Below are positions 1 to 8,815 of a stretch of 64,000 nt of DNA, piece by piece (position 1 is the first letter of the stretch; every line of letters begins with the position of its first letter). Location: positions 1-64,000 of the forward strand of contig NZ_PQGA01000029.1 in NCBI RefSeq assembly GCF_002917095.1, given 5' to 3'. The position numbers and the translations under genes were made by a program. Below the pieces are notes generated by a model. It was not told where the DNA came from. It worked only from the letters and a program-made list of their open reading frames with translations, and made no database searches. The stretch comes from Paraburkholderia eburnea. Lineage in GTDB: Bacteria; Pseudomonadota; Gammaproteobacteria; Burkholderiales; Burkholderiaceae.

Positions 1-93
1 GTGTTGATGAACGTTCGAAACTTCATCATGGCACGTCGATGCCGACTCGCGGCTTCCGCCGCAGCCTCGGGACGGGGAAGTCCCTTTCATTCT

Positions 94-771
94 CTAAGAC
101 CCTTGCCGCCTCAAAACCCGATTTGCGAGCCACTGAAGCGCGCCGCACAGGAGCAAATAAACGAAGCCGACAAACAGGAATATCTGCGCGGGATAGACCA
201 TGAGCCGGTTATTGAGCTGATTCGCGAGGAAGGTAAATTCCGGCACCCCGACGATGTAGGCAAGCGATGTGTCCTTGATGAGCGACACCCACTGGTTGAC
301 GAACGACGGCATCATGACGCGCACGGCTTGCGGCAGGACCACCTCCCTGAGCGCCTGCCATCTCGTGAGACCCAGCGACAGTGCGGCATCACGCTGCCCT
401 GTACCGATCGATGCGATGCCTGCGTACACCGAATGCGAAAGGTAGGCGCCGCCGATCAGCGCGAGCGCGCACACGACGGTCGCAAGACCGGGCACGTCGA
501 CGTGCAGCAGGATCGGCATAAGAAAGAAAGTCCAGAAGATCAACATCAGCACGGGAATGGCGCGGAAGAACGCCACGACCGCCGTGAGCGCCAGATGTGC
601 GATGCCGCGCGTCATGGCAAGCGCCACGCCGCCCGCGAGACCGATCACCGCCGCGAGCACGGCCGATGTAACCGAAAGCACGAGCGTGAGCGCGACGCCG
701 CCGAGCGGCCCAACGGGAAACGAGCCCAGCAGCAGGTAGCGCAGCGTCGAGAGCGAGTCAAAGGCATTCAT
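94..771 (-). CDS. Polar amino-acid ABC transporter permease (second of pair)
   Basis: A 225-residue inner-membrane permease of the His/Glu/Gln family (GltK/HisM type). Hydrophobic segments alternate through the whole protein, and the EAA loop that docks on the ATPase is seen as AALSLGLTRWQALREVVLPQA. It should form the translocation pore with the permease encoded just upstream. Start: ATG at 771 (MNAFDSL), which overlaps the upstream stop by 4 bp (ATGA), so the pair is translationally coupled; the longer upstream open frame has no permease-like sequence. The ATP-binding subunit expected for such an importer is not in the window and may lie beyond the left edge. Substrate is inferred only as a polar amino acid. 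Confidence 0.9.
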   Translation of the reverse strand: MNAFDSLSTLRYLLLGSFPVGPLGGVALTLVLSVTSAVLAAVIGLAGGVALAMTRGIAHLALTAVVAFFRAIPVLMLIFWTFFLMPILLHVDVPGLATVVCALALIGGAYLSHSVYAGIASIGTGQRDAALSLGLTRWQALREVVLPQAVRVMMPSFVNQWVSLIKDTSLAYIVGVPEFTFLANQLNNRLMVYPAQIFLFVGFVYLLLCGALQWLANRVLRRQGS

Positions 772-1499
772 GCGCGACCTCGCGGCAGTGCGCGGGTGCC
801 CGTGCGCTGCCAGACGACGAGCGCCACTTCGATGACCGCAATCGTCAGGACGTAAAACACGGTCGCGATACCGAAGGCCTGAAACGTCTTGAACGTTTCG
901 GTATCCACCTGGCGCGACATGTACGAGAGTTCCGCGACGCCAATCGCCATGGTGAGCGACGAATTTTTCACCAGATTCATGTACTGGCCCGCGAGCGGCG
1001 GCGTCGCGATGCGCAGCGCCTGCGGCAGGATCACGTAGCGCAGCGCGGTCCAGCGACGCATCCCCAGCGCCGCGGCGGCGTTTGCCTGAGCCTCGCTCAC
1101 GCCTTGCATGCCGGCGCGAAATTCCTCGCCGATGAATGCCGTCGTATAGCAGGTCAGTCCCAACCAGCCGGCGAGCAGTTCGAAGCTCGGCCAGCGCAGC
1201 GTCACAGGTCCCCACGCGAGAGCATGCCCAGCGTTAAGCCAGGTCATCCAGTCCGACGGCAGCAACGCCGCCGCGCCGAAATACCAGAACAGGAGTTGCA
1301 CCAGCAGCGGCGAGTTGCGGAACACGAACACATACAGCGATGCGGCACGCGCCACCGCCGCGCTTTGTGCGGCGCGCGCGATCGCAAGGACAAAGCCGAG
1401 CAGTGTCGCGCATAGGCCCGCGCAGAGGGAAAGCCACAAAGTGACGATGAGGCCCTGTTCGAGCCACGCGAAATACTTGGGTTCAAGCCAGCTATGCAT
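768..1499 (-). CDS. Polar amino-acid ABC transporter permease (first of pair)
   Basis: A 243-residue permease of the GltJ/HisQ type. It has an N-terminal membrane segment (about residues 15-40), a further hydrophobic core, and an EAA loop in the stretch AAAALGMRRWTALRYVILPQ. It is expected to dimerise with the 225-residue permease downstream, with which it shares a 4-bp ATGA overlap. The periplasmic binding-protein gene lies upstream on the same strand, separated by about 75 bp that contain a strong hairpin. Family assignment is secure; the transported amino acid cannot be read from the sequence. Confidence 0.9.
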   Translation of the reverse strand: MHSWLEPKYFAWLEQGLIVTLWLSLCAGLCATLLGFVLAIARAAQSAAVARAASLYVFVFRNSPLLVQLLFWYFGAAALLPSDWMTWLNAGHALAWGPVTLRWPSFELLAGWLGLTCYTTAFIGEEFRAGMQGVSEAQANAAAALGMRRWTALRYVILPQALRIATPPLAGQYMNLVKNSSLTMAIGVAELSYMSRQVDTETFKTFQAFGIATVFYVLTIAVIEVALVVWQRTGTRALPRGRA

Positions 1500-1525
1500 G
1501 AATCAGGGAAGCAGAAAGCACAACG

Positions 1526-1553
1526 CCCGGGCCTCTATGGAGAGAGGCCCGGG
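1526..1553 (-). terminator. Intercistronic hairpin between binding-protein and permease genes
   Basis: A perfect 11-bp inverted repeat (CCCGGGCCTCT at 1526-1536 paired with 1543-1553) with a 6-nt loop. It sits between the binding-protein gene and the permeases. No U-run follows on the minus strand, so it is more likely a partial terminator or an mRNA-stabilising stem than a full terminator. Confidence 0.6.
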
Positions 1554-1574
1554 ACCGGATGACAGCGCTGCGGA

Positions 1575-2408
1575 TCAGCTGCTCTTTTGCGGATCGCCGA
1601 TCTTGAAGAGGCGCGGCAGCGGCGCGGCGCTCTTCGGGCCGAACCACTTGTCGTAGATCTGGGCGGCCTGGCCGTCGGCTTCGAGATGTGTAAGCGTCGT
1701 GTTGACGACGTCAAGCAGACGCGTTTCGCCCTTCGGCACGCCGACGCCTTCATAGTCGTTCGAGATGGTGAACGCCGGAATCTCGTAGTTCGCCTTATCC
1801 GGCACGCGCGCGAGCAGCGCGACGAGCTTCGGACCATCCTGCGTGATGGCCTGCACGTTGCCCGTGCGAAGCGCGGCGAACGCAAAAGGCGTGTCGTCAT
1901 AGGCCACGATGGTCGCGTTCGGATACTTCGCGCGCACCTGCTGTTCGTTGGTCGTGCCCTTGTCGGCGCCGATGCGCAGGTTCGCGAGTTGATCGGGCGA
2001 TTTGAGCGTGCCCTTCTTCGCGATAAATTGCGTGCCCGAAGCGAAATAAGGCGTGCTGAAATCGACTTCCTTCTTGCGCTCGTCCGTGATCGTGAAGTTG
2101 GCGAACACGAGGTCGACCTTACCCGACTTGAGGAACGCGATGCGGTTCGCGGGGTTGGTCGGCTGCACCTCAAGCTTTACGCCAAGGCTTTTCGCCACGG
2201 CGCGCGCGTAATCGACGTCGAGACCAACGATCTGGTTGTCCGTCGAATCGACGAAACCGAACGGCGGATTGCTGTCGAATGCGGCGACCCGCAGCACGCC
2301 TGCCTTCTTGATATCGTCCAGTCGATCGGCATGAGCCGCGTTCGATGCCACGGCGAGGAGTGCCGTCAACAGTGCGGGAAGCACTGCGCCCCTGATTTTC
2401 ATCTTCAT
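1575..2408 (-). CDS. Amino-acid ABC transporter periplasmic binding protein
   Basis: A 277-residue family-3 solute-binding protein. Residues 1 to about 25 (MKMKIRGAVLPALLTALLAV and on to AHA) form a Sec signal peptide. The mature part has the family-3 signature around GLDVDYARAVAKSLGVKLEV and the NRIAFLKSGKVDLVFANFTIT segment typical of polar amino-acid binders. Start: ATG at 2408, with GGAATT just upstream; the open frame extends 21 codons further without a signal-like N-terminus. It delivers ligand to the two permeases encoded downstream. The hairpin after it would favour excess binding protein over permease, a common arrangement. Ligand unknown. Confidence 0.92.
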   Translation of the reverse strand: MKMKIRGAVLPALLTALLAVASNAAHADRLDDIKKAGVLRVAAFDSNPPFGFVDSTDNQIVGLDVDYARAVAKSLGVKLEVQPTNPANRIAFLKSGKVDLVFANFTITDERKKEVDFSTPYFASGTQFIAKKGTLKSPDQLANLRIGADKGTTNEQQVRAKYPNATIVAYDDTPFAFAALRTGNVQAITQDGPKLVALLARVPDKANYEIPAFTISNDYEGVGVPKGETRLLDVVNTTLTHLEADGQAAQIYDKWFGPKSAAPLPRLFKIGDPQKSS

Positions 2409-2558
2409 TGCCGGAATTCCTTTTGTTTGTTGCGCTGTCGAGCGTTGGCTGCTCGGTCGCATTGGCCGCACTCTATCGGTGCGCGTCGCGCAAGGGAACG
2501 AAGTTTTTTTCAGGTCGAAAGTCCGGGGAAAGATTTGGCGCGACGGCAGACATGTCCA

Positions 2559-3294
2559 CTAGCAGGCTGTTGAAATACACCTCGCCGATGCCCGGTAGGT
2601 CTTTCCGAAGAGATACCGCGTCGGTTTGGTCCGTGTCGATTTGATGCCGAGCGCCCTTGGTTCAGGTGGAACGAATGCCATTTTCCTCGCCGATTTGCGC
2701 TTCTACGCCGCTTTGCCCGCGAGCGTACGCATACGTGTGAGGTTGTAGGCCGCCTGAGTGAGCAGGAACAACTCCAACCGTAATCGGGACGCCAGCAAGT
2801 TGCGCGGCGTGCGCGAGCATTGCTGCCGCAGCGTCGCGTTCGGCTGTACCGCTGGCCTGCGTTACCTGCGCGTTCACCACCAGGCCGTGCCGGTTGTCGG
2901 TGAGCAGGTGCCCGATATAGCAGAGCAGCGCACCGGTGCGACGGCTCTTGCGAAACAGCTTTGCCTGGCTGTCCGTACTCGATTCGTGCGTCTCGTTACT
3001 ACGCTTCTCGCCGTGCCAGTTCTCGCGCTCACGCGTACCGCCATCGGGCGTATCGTCATTCGACTTGTTCTTGCGTACAAAGCTCTTGTGCCCGGCCCAC
3101 GCCTGAATCAGCGTGCCGTCCACGCTGAAATGCTCGCCCGACAGGTAGCCACGCGTGTGTGCAGCCTCGACCGTCTCGTTGAACAAACCTACGATGACAT
3201 CGTGCTCGAGCTCAGTGTTGTCCGTTCCCTTGTCTCAACGTTTACCGCTCCCGCTCCGATGACGGCGGCGGGAGCTATTTCAACAGCTTGCTAG
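2559..3294 (-). mobile_element. Decayed IS5/IS1182-like insertion sequence with both ends
   Basis: A 736-bp element bounded by imperfect inverted repeats: CTAGCAGGCTGTTGAAATA at 2559 and its partner CTAGCAAGCTGTTGAAATA read inward from 3294, about 24 of 29 positions matching. Both ends carry CTAG, which could be the palindromic target or part of the ends. The transposase inside has lost its N-terminal part and a large internal block, so the element cannot move by itself. Intact relatives are about twice as long. It separates the amino-acid importer from the M24 hydrolase gene. Confidence 0.8.
2703..3234 (-). pseudogene. Transposase remnant, IS5/IS1182 family
   Basis: The readable core contains GEHFSVDGTLIQAWAGHKSF, the segment around the first catalytic Asp of this DDE family, then RRTGALLCYIGHLLTDNRHG and NAQVTQASGTAERDAA. 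After ITVGV the frame shifts straight into a C-terminal tail, LTQAAYNLTRMRTLAGKAA followed by a stop at 2703. The block normally lying between (second catalytic Asp through the Glu region) is missing, and a TGA at 3235-3237 replaces the N-terminal domain. At least two deletion events are needed to explain this. Confidence 0.8.
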
Positions 3295-3329
3295 AAACCC
3301 CGCGCGCAGCATCCCGCTTACCGAAATGC

Positions 3330-4529
3330 CTAACCGAGAATGACTTCGGAGAGGCGCGTGGGCGAATGCGTCAGGACTTCGGGCTTTGCATCGGTAACCA
3401 CAACGGTATTGTCGATCCGGAATCCGCCGAGGTTGTCGACATACAAAGCCGGCTCGACCGAAAAGACTTCCCGCTCTCGCAGCGGGCGATGATTGAACGC
3501 CATGTCGGCGGGGAATTCGTGATGCAGAATGCCCATCCCATGCCCGGTGCGGTGTCTGACGTGCTGCGCCAGGCCGGCCCGCTCGAATACTTCCTGCGCC
3601 GCCGAATCGATACCCGACAGGGGACGTCCGGCAACCGCCTGCTCCGCTGCCGCATTTGTCGCGCTCAAGGCGGCCTCGTAGAAGCGGATCTGGTCGCTGG
3701 TCGGCTGGCCGCAGAAGTACGTCCGCTCGTTTTCGATCACACTACCGTTGAGGCTCGGAATCACGGCATTGACGACGCCGTGTCCGGACTCGAAACGCGC
3801 GCCGCCTTGCGCGCCGTCTCCGTGTGGTGCCGCACTGGCCGGCCCGCTCAGGCTGAGAAACACCTTGACCAGCAGGTCCTCACCGGGGAAGCGGCGCGCG
3901 CCCTCTTCGTAAAACAGGGCCGCCATGCTGGCGTCCAGCTCCTGCACGAGGCGACCGGGCCGGATGTTCTCGATATATCTTTCCTGCACCCAGTCGGCAA
4001 GCGCCGCGACCGCGCGCATATTCGCAATCTCTTCCGGATGCTTTTGCCAGCGCAGGGAGGCAATGGCAGGGAACATTACCTGCAGAGATGCCCCGGGGAC
4101 CTGCTGCATCGCAGTGGTCAGAAGCGGATGAGATGCGTCGCAACCGATACGGCCAAAGCGCAGCCCGGCCTTGACCACCATGGCAGCGAAGGTGTCGCTC
4201 CATTCAGTAATTAGCGGCAGACGCGCGACGACACGGGGATGCTCGGCATAGTAGTGAATGTGCGACTCGTCGACCCAGAGTTTGTTCTGCGCGCTGAAGA
4301 TCCGTATCCCGCCGATCGACAGTTCGTTGAGCAGGAGCGACATTGCGCCATCGGCCGTCACGATCAGCGCGATCGGACGCTCCCAGGTCTCGACATCCAC
4401 CGCGAAGTTGGTCGCGTACTGGATCATGTCCGCGCGCATGAATATGAGTGCGTCGAGCCGGTGCTCTTTCATCAGCGCCTGCATATCCTTGAGACGCTGT
4501 ACGTGGACATTCCGGGTCAAGAGTGCCAT
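3330..4529 (-). CDS. M24-fold hydrolase (prolidase/creatinase-like)
   Basis: A 399-residue protein with an N-terminal creatinase-type domain (about 1-140) and a C-terminal pita-bread domain. The histidine motif HRTGHGMGI is present, as is SVEPALYVDN. However, the paired metal Asp residues of true aminopeptidase P/prolidase are not seen: the equivalent stretch reads NAVIPSLNGSVIENERTYF, and the last Glu is Asp in GFRIDNTVVV. That favours a creatinase- or ectoine-hydrolase-like, possibly metal-independent, amidase over a metallopeptidase. SD-like AAAGGT precedes ATG 4529. An MHS-type transporter lies just upstream on the same strand and may import the substrate, which is unknown. Confidence 0.8.
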   Translation of the reverse strand: MALLTRNVHVQRLKDMQALMKEHRLDALIFMRADMIQYATNFAVDVETWERPIALIVTADGAMSLLLNELSIGGIRIFSAQNKLWVDESHIHYYAEHPRVVARLPLITEWSDTFAAMVVKAGLRFGRIGCDASHPLLTTAMQQVPGASLQVMFPAIASLRWQKHPEEIANMRAVAALADWVQERYIENIRPGRLVQELDASMAALFYEEGARRFPGEDLLVKVFLSLSGPASAAPHGDGAQGGARFESGHGVVNAVIPSLNGSVIENERTYFCGQPTSDQIRFYEAALSATNAAAEQAVAGRPLSGIDSAAQEVFERAGLAQHVRHRTGHGMGILHHEFPADMAFNHRPLREREVFSVEPALYVDNLGGFRIDNTVVVTDAKPEVLTHSPTRLSEVILG

Positions 4530-4568
4530 TCGAATACCTTTGGTAGCAGATTAGGGAGTGCCCGCCGA

Positions 4569-5885
4569 TCAGCGCGCGCGCGGTAGCATCATCGCGGCCA
4601 ACAGACTCAGGACGGCTGCAGCGACGATGTAGAACGCGGGAGCGGCCTTATTGGCCGTCGTGCCGATCAGATAAGTGACAATTAGCGGCGAAAAGCCACC
4701 GAAAACCGTCGTCGGAATGTTGTATGAGATGGATAGTCCCGTCGAACGTACCTCCGGCGGAAATAGTCGCGAAACGACGGCCGGGACCAGACCGCTGATG
4801 GTTCCCATAGGAATCGCGAGGGCCGCCTGCATGAGCAGCAGATTGGTGAGCGTCGGATAACGGATCAGCCACGCATAGAACGGGTAGGTCAGCAGCGCAA
4901 TCGCCGCTGTGGCGACAGAAAACAGGATGACGGGCCGGAACTTGAGGTCGGCGAGTAGGCCGGCCGCCGGCGCGCAAACCGCCATTACGAGGCCTGCGAC
5001 CGCTGTGCTCATGAATGGCGCGGAAAGCGGCAAGCCAAGCTGACGGACGGCGAACGTCGGCATATAGATCAGGTTCAGATAAAACGCCACCGTGCCCACG
5101 ATCGTGACGCCGATCGCCGTGAGCGTAGTCCGCAGTTGCGCGGCGAACAGCTGCGCGATAACCGCCTTGGTCGACAACCGCTCGGCGTCCGTGAGCAGGT
5201 CCGGCTCGGTCACATGCTTGCGCACGTAAAACCCGACTGGACCAATCAGTAGGCCGATAACGAACGGCACGCGCCAACCCCAGCTTTCGAGCTGAGCTTG
5301 ATCCAGCGCATACGTAAGCGATGTTCCCACCGCACCGCCCGCGACGATGGCGAGCATCGTGGTGGACATCTGAAGGCTCACATAGAAGTTCCGGCGCGTC
5401 GCGGGAGCTTTTTCAGCGAGGAAGGCCACTGCGCTCCCATACTCACCGGAAGCGGCGAAGCCCTGGATCAATCGAGCCAGCACCAGCAGCGCAGCGCCGA
5501 CCCATCCTGCCTGTTGATACGGCGGCGCAATGGCGATGAGGGCCGTGCCCACCGTCATGAGCCAGATCGTCAACGTCAGTGCATTCTTGCGTCCGACCCT
5601 GTCGCCATAAAGTCCGAGAATCAGGCTACCCAGCGGACGGACGACGAAACCGACGCCAAATGTGGCAGTGGCGAGCAGCAGGGCACCGGTCAGGCCTGCC
5701 GCCGGGAAAAAAAGTTTGGCAATGACCGTTGCAAAATACCCGTAGGTGATGAAATCGAACCATTCGAGCGCGTTTCCAAGCGCTGCCGCCACGATCTCGC
5801 GCGGTGTATTCGTCCCGGCATATTTCCCGCTCGCGTGCTGTGTCGCCGCTAATCCGGTTTCGCACCCTGCCGACCTGTTACCCAT
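4569..5885 (-). CDS. MFS transporter, metabolite:H+ symporter family
   Basis: A 438-residue, twelve-helix proton symporter of the MHS branch (ShiA/ProP/KgtP type). The signature GNALEWFDFITYGYFATVIA follows a short cytoplasmic N-terminus, and the loop motif GDRVGRKNALTLTIWLM appears between helices 2 and 3. Start ATG 5885 is preceded by AAGGGG at good spacing. It lies 39 bp upstream of the M24 hydrolase gene in the same orientation, so the two probably form an uptake-plus-hydrolysis operon. Members carry organic acids, betaines or amino-acid derivatives; the actual substrate cannot be decided. Confidence 0.88.
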   Translation of the reverse strand: MGNRSAGCETGLAATQHASGKYAGTNTPREIVAAALGNALEWFDFITYGYFATVIAKLFFPAAGLTGALLLATATFGVGFVVRPLGSLILGLYGDRVGRKNALTLTIWLMTVGTALIAIAPPYQQAGWVGAALLVLARLIQGFAASGEYGSAVAFLAEKAPATRRNFYVSLQMSTTMLAIVAGGAVGTSLTYALDQAQLESWGWRVPFVIGLLIGPVGFYVRKHVTEPDLLTDAERLSTKAVIAQLFAAQLRTTLTAIGVTIVGTVAFYLNLIYMPTFAVRQLGLPLSAPFMSTAVAGLVMAVCAPAAGLLADLKFRPVILFSVATAAIALLTYPFYAWLIRYPTLTNLLLMQAALAIPMGTISGLVPAVVSRLFPPEVRSTGLSISYNIPTTVFGGFSPLIVTYLIGTTANKAAPAFYIVAAAVLSLLAAMMLPRAR

Positions 5886-6118
5886 ATATCATCCCCTTGT
5901 CTTTCGCGACGGCGGCTAGAGTCCTCGCGTTCTGGACGCCAATCTAAGGGGGGCAATAATCGGTGGATTGAAGAAAAGACGCGCTTTGAAGATTTTCGTC
6001 GCGTTGCAAAGCGAAGCAGCGCGAGGCGGAACCGGTTCATCTGGACTGAGAGTTAATCAGGAACTCCGCAGTCCCTTTGACTAATTGAATATTCGAAACC
6101 CGAGCCGGATGGGACCGT

Positions 6119-7024
6119 TCACTTTGACATGACTGAACGCCTGAATGCCGTCGAAAATTCTCCGGGCGTCATGCCCGCAAACTGCCTGAACGCCCGGGTG
6201 AAATGAGCCTGGTCCGCAAATCCCAATTCGTCGGCAATTGTCGCGAGGCTTTCCATCCCACCCTTCAGCTTTTCCTTCGCGGCCTCGATCCGCAAGCGAA
6301 GCCGATATTGATGCGGGGTGAGGCCCGTCGTTTGCCGGAAATTTCGCGTGAACTGCGAAACGCTGACTCCGGCGTTGCTGGCAAGCGTCCCGATGTCGGT
6401 ATGGGTGCCGAGGCTGTTCGCGATCTCATCAATAGCGGCCTCGATGGCTAGCTGCCGCGGGTCGCGCGACTCCGAAAAACCTGGCTGGTGCCCGTTGTAA
6501 TAGCTGAGCAGATGGAGAAGCAGCGCGTCGCTTAGCGTATTGAGGTACTGCTCCTGCAGCCGTCCTTTGGCGCGCACGGTGACGGCCAGTCGCTGCATCA
6601 GGTTCTGCAGTAACGGATCGGAAACGTAATTCGTCGCTCGCAGCAATGACGACGCCACGTCGCCGCGATATCCCAGCACGCTGAGTCTACGTCGGAGCGC
6701 CGCGTCGGGGATATAGACATGGAACATCTCCACGATGCTATCGGCGACCCACGACGGCGAATTGCCTGCGGGAACGACGCGCAGCCGGTTGGCCGGCACC
6801 CTCCCTCTGTAAAACATTTCTCCATCTACCCAGCATTGCACATTGAAGGCACGCAGGACTAGCGATACCACGTGAATCTCTTCCAGAGGCGGTGACGTAA
6901 AAGGTGTCCGGTGTTTACTCGCAGCGCAGAGCCAACGCGCGCCTGCCACGTCATGTTCGACGGGGAGCACCGAAAGTGGAGCGATTTTCCATGCCTCCGA
7001 GACGGACTCGATGATGGGGTGCAT
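6119..7024 (-). CDS. AraC-family transcriptional regulator
   Basis: About 301 residues. The C-terminal 100 residues form a two-helix-turn-helix AraC domain, with NAGVSVSQFTRNFRQTTGLT and LGFADQAHFTRAFRQFAGMT as the two motifs. The N-terminal part resembles the cupin-like ligand domain of AraC-type catabolic regulators. Start chosen at ATG 7024 (MHPIIESV), with AGGGAC 6 nt upstream; GTG/ATG at 7060/7057 would add 11-12 residues. It sits between the transporter/hydrolase pair and a porin gene, all on the minus strand, and is a likely local activator of one or both. No operator could be recognised with confidence. Confidence 0.88.
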   Translation of the reverse strand: MHPIIESVSEAWKIAPLSVLPVEHDVAGARWLCAASKHRTPFTSPPLEEIHVVSLVLRAFNVQCWVDGEMFYRGRVPANRLRVVPAGNSPSWVADSIVEMFHVYIPDAALRRRLSVLGYRGDVASSLLRATNYVSDPLLQNLMQRLAVTVRAKGRLQEQYLNTLSDALLLHLLSYYNGHQPGFSESRDPRQLAIEAAIDEIANSLGTHTDIGTLASNAGVSVSQFTRNFRQTTGLTPHQYRLRLRIEAAKEKLKGGMESLATIADELGFADQAHFTRAFRQFAGMTPGEFSTAFRRSVMSK

Positions 7025-7250
7025 TCGACTGTCCCTGGCGGATATTAAACAAGACATCACGCATTTATCCGAGCTAGTCTAGCATTCCTGGAATGCCGCC
7101 AAGATTGGCCAGTATAGAGATGGCGCCAGATCTGGGTTGTCGAGCTTCTGGCCATCAAATCCGCTTTCGGAACCTGGCGCGCAAGCGGCCAGGTCCACGG
7201 ACGATAAGCGATCACTTCATATTAATCTTGCGTGGTTCACGATTGACCGG

Positions 7251-8333
7251 CTAAAACTTGTGACGGATACCCAGAGTCACGCCTAGCTGGGCATCGCCAC
7301 TGGAAGGAGCGTTTGAAACGAGCACCGCTTTCACGCCGGAACCGGATGCGTGCAGGTAGTTAACCTGAGCATACAGGTCTGTGCGCTTCGACAGAAACTT
7401 GTCCACGACGGCGATCGGTTCTACCCAGTGCACGGCGCCCAGTTTGTAGTAGTTCCCGCCAAGCAGTAATGCAATCGTCGGCGTGACGTACCAGGTGGCG
7501 CCTGCTTCGTAAGCGTTCAGGACCGCTGACGCTCCACCACGCCGAAAATCGGTTCGCGTATAGACAGCATGCAGGATGGCCGACTGAAACGCGTAGCTTG
7601 CCCCAACTCCGGCAATGTCTAGCCGGTCGAGGCTGATCGTCGCAGTGCCCGCCGGCGAGCCGAGGAGCGAGGAAACGCCGAGACCGGCGGTCGGCGACAC
7701 AGACGTGTTATTGATCGATGTGTAAGCCGCGGCAAAATTGATTGCCGAGCCGCTGTACCAGATTCCGCCGCTGAACGCGCTATTCGTTGCCAGCGAGCCC
7801 GGAACGCCACCCAACGAATACATGGCACCGGCCTGAAGGCCGTTGAAGACCGGCGTTTGATAGCTGACCGCATTGTTGAGGCGTTCGCCGCCCAGGCGGT
7901 CGTAGTCGCCGAGGTGAAACGAATAAACGCCCCCCTCGGTGATATTGGTCATAGGAAACAGGTTGATCAGGAAGTCGTACTGACGTCCGAAACTCACCGT
8001 GCCACCCGGAGTAGACAGACCGACATAGGCCTGACGTCCGAACAGAAGGCCGCCTTGTCCCAGCGAGCCATTGTTCACATTGAAACCATTTTCCAGTACG
8101 AATATCGTCTTGTAGCCGCCGCCGAGATCTTCGGAGCCGCGAAATCCGAAGCGGCTGCCCTGCAGCACTCCACTGGTCTGAGAAACCGAACTGTGCCCGC
8201 CCTGGTTATTGACGTACGCAAGGCCTGCATCGACGATGCCGTATAACGTCACGCTGCTCTGAGCGCACGCCGCGCCACTGGACAAGGCTCCGGCCAGCGA
8301 AATGGCCATCGTACAAAAGGAAGAACGTTTCAT
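7251..8333 (-). CDS. General porin (Burkholderia type)
   Basis: A 360-residue outer-membrane trimeric porin. Residues 1 to about 22 are a signal peptide ending in ACA; the mature chain starts AQSSVTLYGIVDAGLAYVNN, the family hallmark, and ends LGIRHKF with the terminal Phe needed for beta-barrel assembly. Alternating beta-strand patterns run throughout. Start ATG 8333 (MKRSSF) has GGAGAG just upstream; the 6-codon extension to 8351 lacks a ribosome site. It lies upstream of the AraC regulator on the same strand, so it may be co-regulated with the adjoining uptake genes. Confidence 0.93.
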   Translation of the reverse strand: MKRSSFCTMAISLAGALSSGAACAQSSVTLYGIVDAGLAYVNNQGGHSSVSQTSGVLQGSRFGFRGSEDLGGGYKTIFVLENGFNVNNGSLGQGGLLFGRQAYVGLSTPGGTVSFGRQYDFLINLFPMTNITEGGVYSFHLGDYDRLGGERLNNAVSYQTPVFNGLQAGAMYSLGGVPGSLATNSAFSGGIWYSGSAINFAAAYTSINNTSVSPTAGLGVSSLLGSPAGTATISLDRLDIAGVGASYAFQSAILHAVYTRTDFRRGGASAVLNAYEAGATWYVTPTIALLLGGNYYKLGAVHWVEPIAVVDKFLSKRTDLYAQVNYLHASGSGVKAVLVSNAPSSGDAQLGVTLGIRHKF

Positions 8334-8747
8334 TCGAACTCTCCAAGCCACCCGTTAAGATTTCTTTCACCTTGCGTTGCGTCGATCAACTCATCGGCGC
8401 GAACGTCAGCACGGTAAGGTGAATGCCTTGGGTCGAATTGAAGAATTAAATCGCTTTGAACAAAATTGCAGAGCGCCCTTCTGTCGCGACGGAAGCCAGA
8501 ACGGAGGATCGGTGAGACTTCCCCCAGATTGACCCCGGTATAGACGGCAGGTGAGATGAGGAATTCGCGAACGTCGGAACGTCGGTGCGCACCCGCTCGA
8601 TGCGCCGTACGCCACCGGCACGTATTCTTTCGGCGACGTACGACCGGAGCATGCGGCTCACGCTGCGTGAACAATGGCCGATATAGTCGGCGGATTCAAC
8701 CGGTCGATGCAACACCTGGAATCTGCGTGAGCAGCGGAGGTGTTGCA

Positions 8748-8815
8748 ATGAAACAGAGACCGAGGATCTACTACTCCGAACGCCAGAAGGCATTGATGTG
8801 GGAGCGCAGGCGAAA
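8748..8815 (+). pseudogene. IS30-family transposase 5' stub
   Basis: ATG 8748 with a good GGAGG upstream opens a frame reading MKQRPRIYYSERQKALMWER, the conserved start of a subgroup of IS30 transposases, then loses similarity after about 22 codons. The helix-turn-helix and DDE catalytic domain are absent. The preceding 80 bp, including CGGCGGATTCAACCGGTCGA, may be the left IS end, but its partner was not found. Only a truncated scar remains. Confidence 0.65.

Noticed and set aside
1..93. Possible start of a minus-strand gene at 29 (ATGATGAAGTTTCGAACG) running off the left edge
   Set aside because: Only about nine codons are visible and there is no ribosome site upstream, so neither a gene nor a product can be supported.
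1..855. Long plus-strand open frame over the permease genes
   Set aside because: It is the antisense of a clear ABC permease and is rich in Arg/His, as expected of a G+C-rich shadow frame.
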